The notes under the pieces: model-generated | Seen by the model: only the letters and a program-made list of their open reading frames with translations | What the model was told of the DNA's origin: nothing | Databases searched by the model: none | Assembly (NCBI RefSeq): GCF_044068625.1 | Contig: NZ_JBIPKH010000041.1 | Location: 1 to 9,109 of the forward strand | Source: Desulfurivibrio sp044068625 | GTDB lineage: Bacteria; Desulfobacterota; Desulfobulbia; Desulfobulbales; Desulfurivibrionaceae | Reading direction: 5' to 3' | DNA length: 9,109 bases | Position numbers and translations under genes: made by a program | Part shown: piece after piece, positions 6,070 to 9,109 of the stretch | Position numbering within the stretch: position 1 is the first letter of the stretch | How the letters are laid out: each line of letters opens with the position of its first letter

Positions 6070-6261
6070 ATGGCCCGGTCAATAACCTTGGATCAGGATG
6101 AGTGTATCGGTTGTCAAAGTTGCGTGGAAATCTGCCCGGAGGTCTTCGGCTTCGACCAGGAGATCGAAAAGGCCTTCGTCCTTAAAGGGGCCGACGGTGA
6201 CCTGGCCTGTGCCCAGGAGGCCGCCGATTCCTGTCCGGTTGCCTGCATCGTTGTGGGCTGA
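6070..6261 (+). CDS. small [4Fe-4S] ferredoxin, Desulfovibrio type
   Basis: This 63-residue cytoplasmic electron-transfer protein has the classic first motif C12-x2-C15-x2-C18 (CIGCQSC) and the distal C55-P, the four ligands of one [4Fe-4S] cluster. It closely follows single-cluster ferredoxins of sulfate reducers: VEICPEVFGFDQEIEKAFV resembles D. africanus ferredoxin I, and DSCP near the end resembles D. gigas ferredoxin. Two further cysteines, Cys22 and Cys47, sit where D. gigas ferredoxin has its disulfide pair (Cys18 and Cys42), so a structural or redox-active disulfide is plausible. A seventh, Cys59, occurs in CPVACI. The second CxxCxxC motif needed for two clusters is absent. The ATG at 6070 has AAAGGAG seven bases upstream. 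The stop is 14 bases before gspA, which suggests cotranscription. The redox partner is not evident from the neighbours. Confidence 0.93.
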   Translation: MARSITLDQDECIGCQSCVEICPEVFGFDQEIEKAFVLKGADGDLACAQEAADSCPVACIVVG

Positions 6262-6275
6262 TTAATACACATTTT

Positions 6276-7973
6276 ATGTACGAAAACTATTTCGGGTTTC
6301 ACCATAAGCCGTTTGCCATCACCCCCGACCCCCGGGCTCTCTACCTCAGTGAACGGCATCGTGAGGCCTTGGCCCATCTGCTTTACGGGGTGGGGGAGGG
6401 CGGCGGCTTCGTGCTGCTGACCGGCGAGGTCGGCACCGGCAAAACCACCCTCTGTCGCAGTCTGCTGGAGCAGTTGCCCGCCGATGTCGATCTGGCCCTG
6501 ATCCTCAACCCCAAGCTCGATGCCGTCGAGCTGGTGGCCGCGATCTGTGACGAACTGAAGATCTCCTATCCCGCCGGCCGCCCCAGCTTGAAGGTGCTGG
6601 TGGCCGCCCTTAACGATTACCTCTTGCAAAACCATGCCGCCGGTCGGCGGACGGTGCTGATTATTGATGAGGCCCAGAACCTGGCCCCCGAGGTTCTGGA
6701 GCAGGTGCGGCTGCTCACCAACCTGGAAACTGCCGAGATCAAGCTCTTGCAGATCATCCTGATCGGCCAGCCGGAGTTGCGGGAGTTGCTGAAGCGTGAT
6801 GAGCTGCGCCAGTTGGCCCAGCGGATCACCGCCCGTTATCATCTGGACCCCCTGGATCGAGGGGAAAGCACGGCCTATGTCCGCCATCGCTTGCAGGTGG
6901 CGGGGGTAGAGCGACCGCTTTTTTCCGCCGGGGCGCTCAAGGCCCTCTATCGTCTGAGCGGCGGGGTGCCGCGTCTGATCAACGTCATCGCCGATCGAGC
7001 CCTGCTGGGAGCCTACGTGGAGGAGCGCAACCTGGTTGACGAGGCGATTCTGCGTCGGGCCGCCGGGGAAGTGCTGGCCGCCCCCACCGGCCCTGCCCCT
7101 TCGGGTCGGCGGCGGTTTGAGCTCGGTCGTCCCTGGGCCCTGGTTCTGTTGCTCCTGCTTTTGTTGCCGGTGGCGCTTTGGCTGGGGCAGCGCTTTGGCC
7201 CCGACTTGCCGCATTTTATTCCGGAAAAATGGCTGGGAATGATGGCGCCCCGGGCCGGGGAAAATGAAAGCCCGCTCGCGGCAGTCCTGGCCACCGAGGA
7301 GGGCAACGAGGGGGAATCCCGGGCGACGATCGACCTGGCCGCTGGGTTGGCAAACCTGGATGACGACGATGAGGTCGCGGCCTGGACGGCCCTTTTCGCC
7401 CTTTGGGGAGAAGAGGGGGCCGATGGGGCCGGTGGCTGCCTTCAGGCCCAAACCCTGGGGTTGCGCTGCCTGGAGGGTTCCGGCAGCTGGGCCCTGCTGC
7501 GGCTTTATAATCGCCCGGCCCTGCTGCGCCTGACCAACGCCGTTGACCAGCCTGGCCGGACCATCCTGCTGGTGGGGCTCAACGGGCAGGAGGCGGTGAT
7601 AGCGGTGGCCGGCGAAGAGTGGCGTTTGCCCCTGGCTGAGCTGGAGCCTTACTGGCTGGGGGATTACCGGCTGCTCTGGCGTCCCCCCTTGCGAGGAGAG
7701 CTGTTGCGGGCCGGGAACCGGGGGGCCGATGTGCTGCGGTTGCGGGCCGTTCTCGACCGACTGGAGCAGGGGGCCGAGGCCGAATCACCGCTGCCGATGG
7801 CTGCTGATCCCACTTACTTCGATGATGAATTGGCCCGGCGGGTGGCGGCCTTTCAGCGGGAGCACGGCCTTCAGCCCGACGGGATCGTCGGGCTCCAGAC
7901 CCAACTGCGGCTGAGTTTCGAGCTGGAGGAACCCGGTACTCCCCGCCTGGTCGTTGCTCCGGCCGGGCCTTGA
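6276..7973 (+). CDS. gspA: GspA/ExeA-type AAA ATPase with C-terminal peptidoglycan-binding domain
   Basis: This 565-residue inner-membrane ATPase works with GspB to carry the type II secretion secretin through, and assemble it in, the peptidoglycan. The opening MYENYFGFHHKPFAITPDP and LYLSERHREALAHLLYGV are hallmarks of the ExeA family. Walker A GEVGTGKTT (50-58) and Walker B TVLIIDE (126-132) are intact, followed by IGQPELRELL, RITARYHL and GGVPRLINVIADRALL. A proline-bearing leucine-rich membrane helix spans about 287-304. The periplasmic half contains a conserved middle region (about 370-470, AALFALWGEE to YRLLWRPP) and a peptidoglycan-binding domain at about 476-548 (GNRGADVLRLRAVL to FQREHGLQPDGIVGLQTQ). 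Length is close to Aeromonas ExeA. The ATG at 6276 has no visible Shine-Dalgarno, but homology starts exactly there. It lies 14 bases after the ferredoxin stop and 10 bases before gspB. No secretin gene is in the window. A 445-residue antisense frame here is a shadow. Confidence 0.93.
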   Translation: MYENYFGFHHKPFAITPDPRALYLSERHREALAHLLYGVGEGGGFVLLTGEVGTGKTTLCRSLLEQLPADVDLALILNPKLDAVELVAAICDELKISYPAGRPSLKVLVAALNDYLLQNHAAGRRTVLIIDEAQNLAPEVLEQVRLLTNLETAEIKLLQIILIGQPELRELLKRDELRQLAQRITARYHLDPLDRGESTAYVRHRLQVAGVERPLFSAGALKALYRLSGGVPRLINVIADRALLGAYVEERNLVDEAILRRAAGEVLAAPTGPAPSGRRRFELGRPWALVLLLLLLLPVALWLGQRFGPDLPHFIPEKWLGMMAPRAGENESPLAAVLATEEGNEGESRATIDLAAGLANLDDDDEVAAWTALFALWGEEGADGAGGCLQAQTLGLRCLEGSGSWALLRLYNRPALLRLTNAVDQPGRTILLVGLNGQEAVIAVAGEEWRLPLAELEPYWLGDYRLLWRPPLRGELLRAGNRGADVLRLRAVLDRLEQGAEAESPLPMAADPTYFDDELARRVAAFQREHGLQPDGIVGLQTQLRLSFELEEPGTPRLVVAPAGP

Positions 7974-7983
7974 GAGAAGGAAA

Positions 7984-8619
7984 ATGTCCTATATTCTGGA
8001 AGCCTTAAAAAAATCGGAACGGCAGCGGCGTTTGGGGGCGGTTCCCCGGCTGGACACTCCCCAGGAGCCCCCCTCCCGTTCCCCCGCCGCTTCCCGTCCC
8101 GGCTGGTTACGCCCCTTGCTGCTGCTCAACCTGTTGCTGGTGGTGGCCCTGCTCGCCTATCTGCTGCTACCGGTGGGCTCGGGCCGGGAACAGCCTGGGC
8201 CCCTGCTCGAGGCCCTGGAAGAAAAGCAGCTCCCGCTACCGGCCCAGCCAGCTGAAAGCGCGACCCCTCAACCCAGGCCGGAGGAGGGGCCCCTGGCCCC
8301 GGCGGCCGCAACTTCGGAACCGCAACCGCAACCACAACAGGAACCAGCGCCGCTGCCGTTGCCGGAATTATCGCCCCCGGCCCTGGTCGGTCCGCCCCCC
8401 CGCTGGAGTGAGCTGCCGGCCGGTCTGCGGCAGCAGGTCACTCCGCCCTCCCTGGAGGTTCACGTCTATTCGGAAAATCCCGCGCGTCGGTTCGTGATGA
8501 TTCGCGGTCGGCAGTACCGCGAGGGCGACACCCTGCCCGACCAGTTGCGCCTCGACCAAATCACCCCGCAGGGGGTGGTCCTTTCCTGGCACGGAGAACC
8601 CTTCCGGCTGGAGCACTGA
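7984..8619 (+). CDS. gspB: GspB-type secretion protein, inner-membrane partner of GspA
   Basis: This 211-residue protein begins with the GspB signature MSYILEALKKSERQRRLG, a short cytoplasmic helix typical of the family. One membrane helix follows (about 44-63, LLLLNLLLVVALLAYLLL). A long proline/glutamine/glutamate-rich periplasmic linker runs from about 64 to 135. The conserved C-terminal GspB domain is at about 136-211, with LPAGLRQQVTPPSLEVHVYS, ARRFVMIRGRQYREGDTL and GVVLSWHGEPFRL. In ExeAB systems it forms a complex with GspA that binds peptidoglycan and supports secretin assembly. I chose the ATG at 7984 over an upstream in-frame non-ATG start because the family sequence begins there and AGAAGGA lies just upstream. 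It is 10 bases after gspA, so the two are almost certainly cotranslated. No clear terminator follows the stop. Confidence 0.93.
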   Translation: MSYILEALKKSERQRRLGAVPRLDTPQEPPSRSPAASRPGWLRPLLLLNLLLVVALLAYLLLPVGSGREQPGPLLEALEEKQLPLPAQPAESATPQPRPEEGPLAPAAATSEPQPQPQQEPAPLPLPELSPPALVGPPPRWSELPAGLRQQVTPPSLEVHVYSENPARRFVMIRGRQYREGDTLPDQLRLDQITPQGVVLSWHGEPFRLEH

Positions 8620-8679
8620 ATAATCTTCGCAATATTGGTTTATCATTTTATCCTGATGTAAATCCGAGCTATTTTTTTA

Positions 8680-8706
8680 TTGACAGCCATTGCCTGACTG
8701 TATTAT
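8680..8706 (+). promoter_or_regulatory. candidate promoter of the secreted-protein gene, with an inverted repeat over the -10
   Basis: TTGACA (8680-8685) is a perfect -35 and TATTAT (8701-8706) matches the -10 at 5 of 6 positions, though the 15-base spacer is shorter than ideal. An inverted repeat GCCTG (8692-8696) / CAGGC (8708-8712) brackets the -10, which could be an operator. A T-rich run (8671-8680) lies directly upstream, like an UP element. The rest of the gap 8620-8810 shows no gene; it is markedly more AT-rich than the coding DNA and leaves a leader of nearly 100 bases before the next ATG. I found no known riboswitch core in it. Confidence 0.5.
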
Positions 8707-8810
8707 GCAGGCGATATGGTGTCGGCAGTCGGGTTTTTCGCGCGCTATTTCCTGTCTTACGAATTGATTATTGGGGGCGTTTGGGTTGATTTTAAGCCGG
8801 GAGGGGAGGG

Positions 8811-9109
8811 ATGAACCGTTGGGCGTTGAGGTTAGCACTTACTATTCTGCTGTTGCTTTTGCTCAAACCTGTTTGCTGGGCCGCCACGGGTTTTGTCAAT
8901 ATTGACTCCCCCAATCCGGGCGAGCAAATATGTCTTGAGGACAAGCTGGTTATCTCCGGCCAATTCATGCTGGAGACCGATGACACTCCCCGGGGCAGCG
9001 CGGATCCGGCGATTTACTGTAATGCCGGGGCTCAATGGGCCATTTTGAGCCCGCAATGCTGCTCCAGCCCTTGGAACTTTACCAGCCTTCATGCACGCCT
9101 GCTTTACCA
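8811..9109 (+). CDS. N-terminus of an unrecognised secreted, cysteine-containing protein (runs off the window)
   Basis: The frame is open from ATG 8811 to the end of the window (99 complete codons), so the gene continues beyond it. The first 24 residues form a classic Sec signal peptide: MNRWALR, a leucine-rich core (LTILLLLLL), and a likely cleavage after CWA (residue 24). A KPVC stretch does not fit a lipobox, so a soluble or surface protein is expected. The visible mature part has cysteines at 41, 70, 83 and 84, including a vicinal CC pair, and reads like a beta-rich extracellular domain (IDSPNPGEQICLEDKLVISGQF), but I recognise no family. GGGAGG at 8799-8804, six bases before the ATG, is a good ribosome binding site. 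Its own promoter appears to lie at 8680-8706. Its place after gspAB makes a type II secretion substrate or surface component conceivable, without direct evidence. Confidence 0.7.
   Translation, partial: MNRWALRLALTILLLLLLKPVCWAATGFVNIDSPNPGEQICLEDKLVISGQFMLETDDTPRGSADPAIYCNAGAQWAILSPQCCSSPWNFTSLHARLLY

Noticed and set aside
6114..7451. 445-residue minus-strand frame opposite ferredoxin and gspA
   Set aside because: Both plus-strand genes are unmistakable by motif. The antisense product is Gln/Gly/Pro-rich with no domain.
8692..8712. LexA box at the promoter of the last gene
   Set aside because: CTGT is present, but the matching ACAG after eight bases is not. The real symmetry is GCCTG/CAGGC.
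8686..8810. c-di-GMP (GEMM) or other riboswitch in the long leader before 8811
   Set aside because: I looked for the conserved GEMM core and other familiar cores and found none. Only an AT-rich leader with a G-rich ribosome binding site is visible.

Overview
The window is GC-rich, densely coded DNA from a Gram-negative bacterium. It is most likely an anaerobic, sulfate- or sulfur-metabolising member of the former Deltaproteobacteria (Desulfobulbales/Desulfurivibrio-like or Desulfovibrio-like). This is inferred from a split-Soret-type cytochrome, a Desulfovibrio-type single-cluster ferredoxin and GspA/GspB secretion helpers. No rRNA, tRNA, CRISPR array, insertion sequence or phage gene is visible.

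Layout. (1) 2-292, +: C-terminal end of an unidentified protein that ends in a hydrophobic helix. (2) 394-2929, +: a complete three-gene ABC importer of the nitrate/sulfonate/taurine (NrtA/SsuA/TauA) class, in the order lipoprotein binding protein, permease, ATPase. The last two genes overlap by ATGA. A strong hairpin precedes the operon. (3) 2946-4835, -: htpG (bacterial Hsp90), convergent with the importer; the two stop codons are only 16 bases apart. (4) 4836-5119: a divergent control region between htpG and the cytochrome gene, with a candidate promoter for each direction, a perfect 11-bp inverted repeat and a triple GTGGT/ACCAC motif. (5) 5120-5923, +: a Tat-exported protein of the split-Soret cytochrome c / C_GCAxxG_C_C family, with a single C-terminal CxxCH haem site and four other cysteines, closed by a clear terminator. 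(6) 6070-8619, +: ferredoxin, gspA (ExeA-type ATPase with a peptidoglycan-binding domain) and gspB, closely spaced and probably cotranscribed. (7) 8620-8810: a more AT-rich gap with a good sigma-70-like promoter. (8) 8811-9109, +: the N-terminus of an unrecognised secreted, cysteine-containing protein that runs off the window.

How the genes fit together. The importer takes up an unidentified small anion or organic solute. HtpG is a general chaperone. The cytochrome (periplasmic) and ferredoxin (cytoplasmic) are electron carriers of anaerobic metabolism, but they sit in different transcription units separated by a terminator. GspA and GspB are inner-membrane proteins that help the type II secretion secretin pass through and assemble in the peptidoglycan; no secretin or other gsp gene is in view.

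No plainly new multi-gene system is visible. The items most worth a second look are the split-Soret cytochrome and its structured leader, the seven-cysteine ferredoxin coupled to gspA, and three compact 5'-leader elements with possible mutually exclusive pairing.
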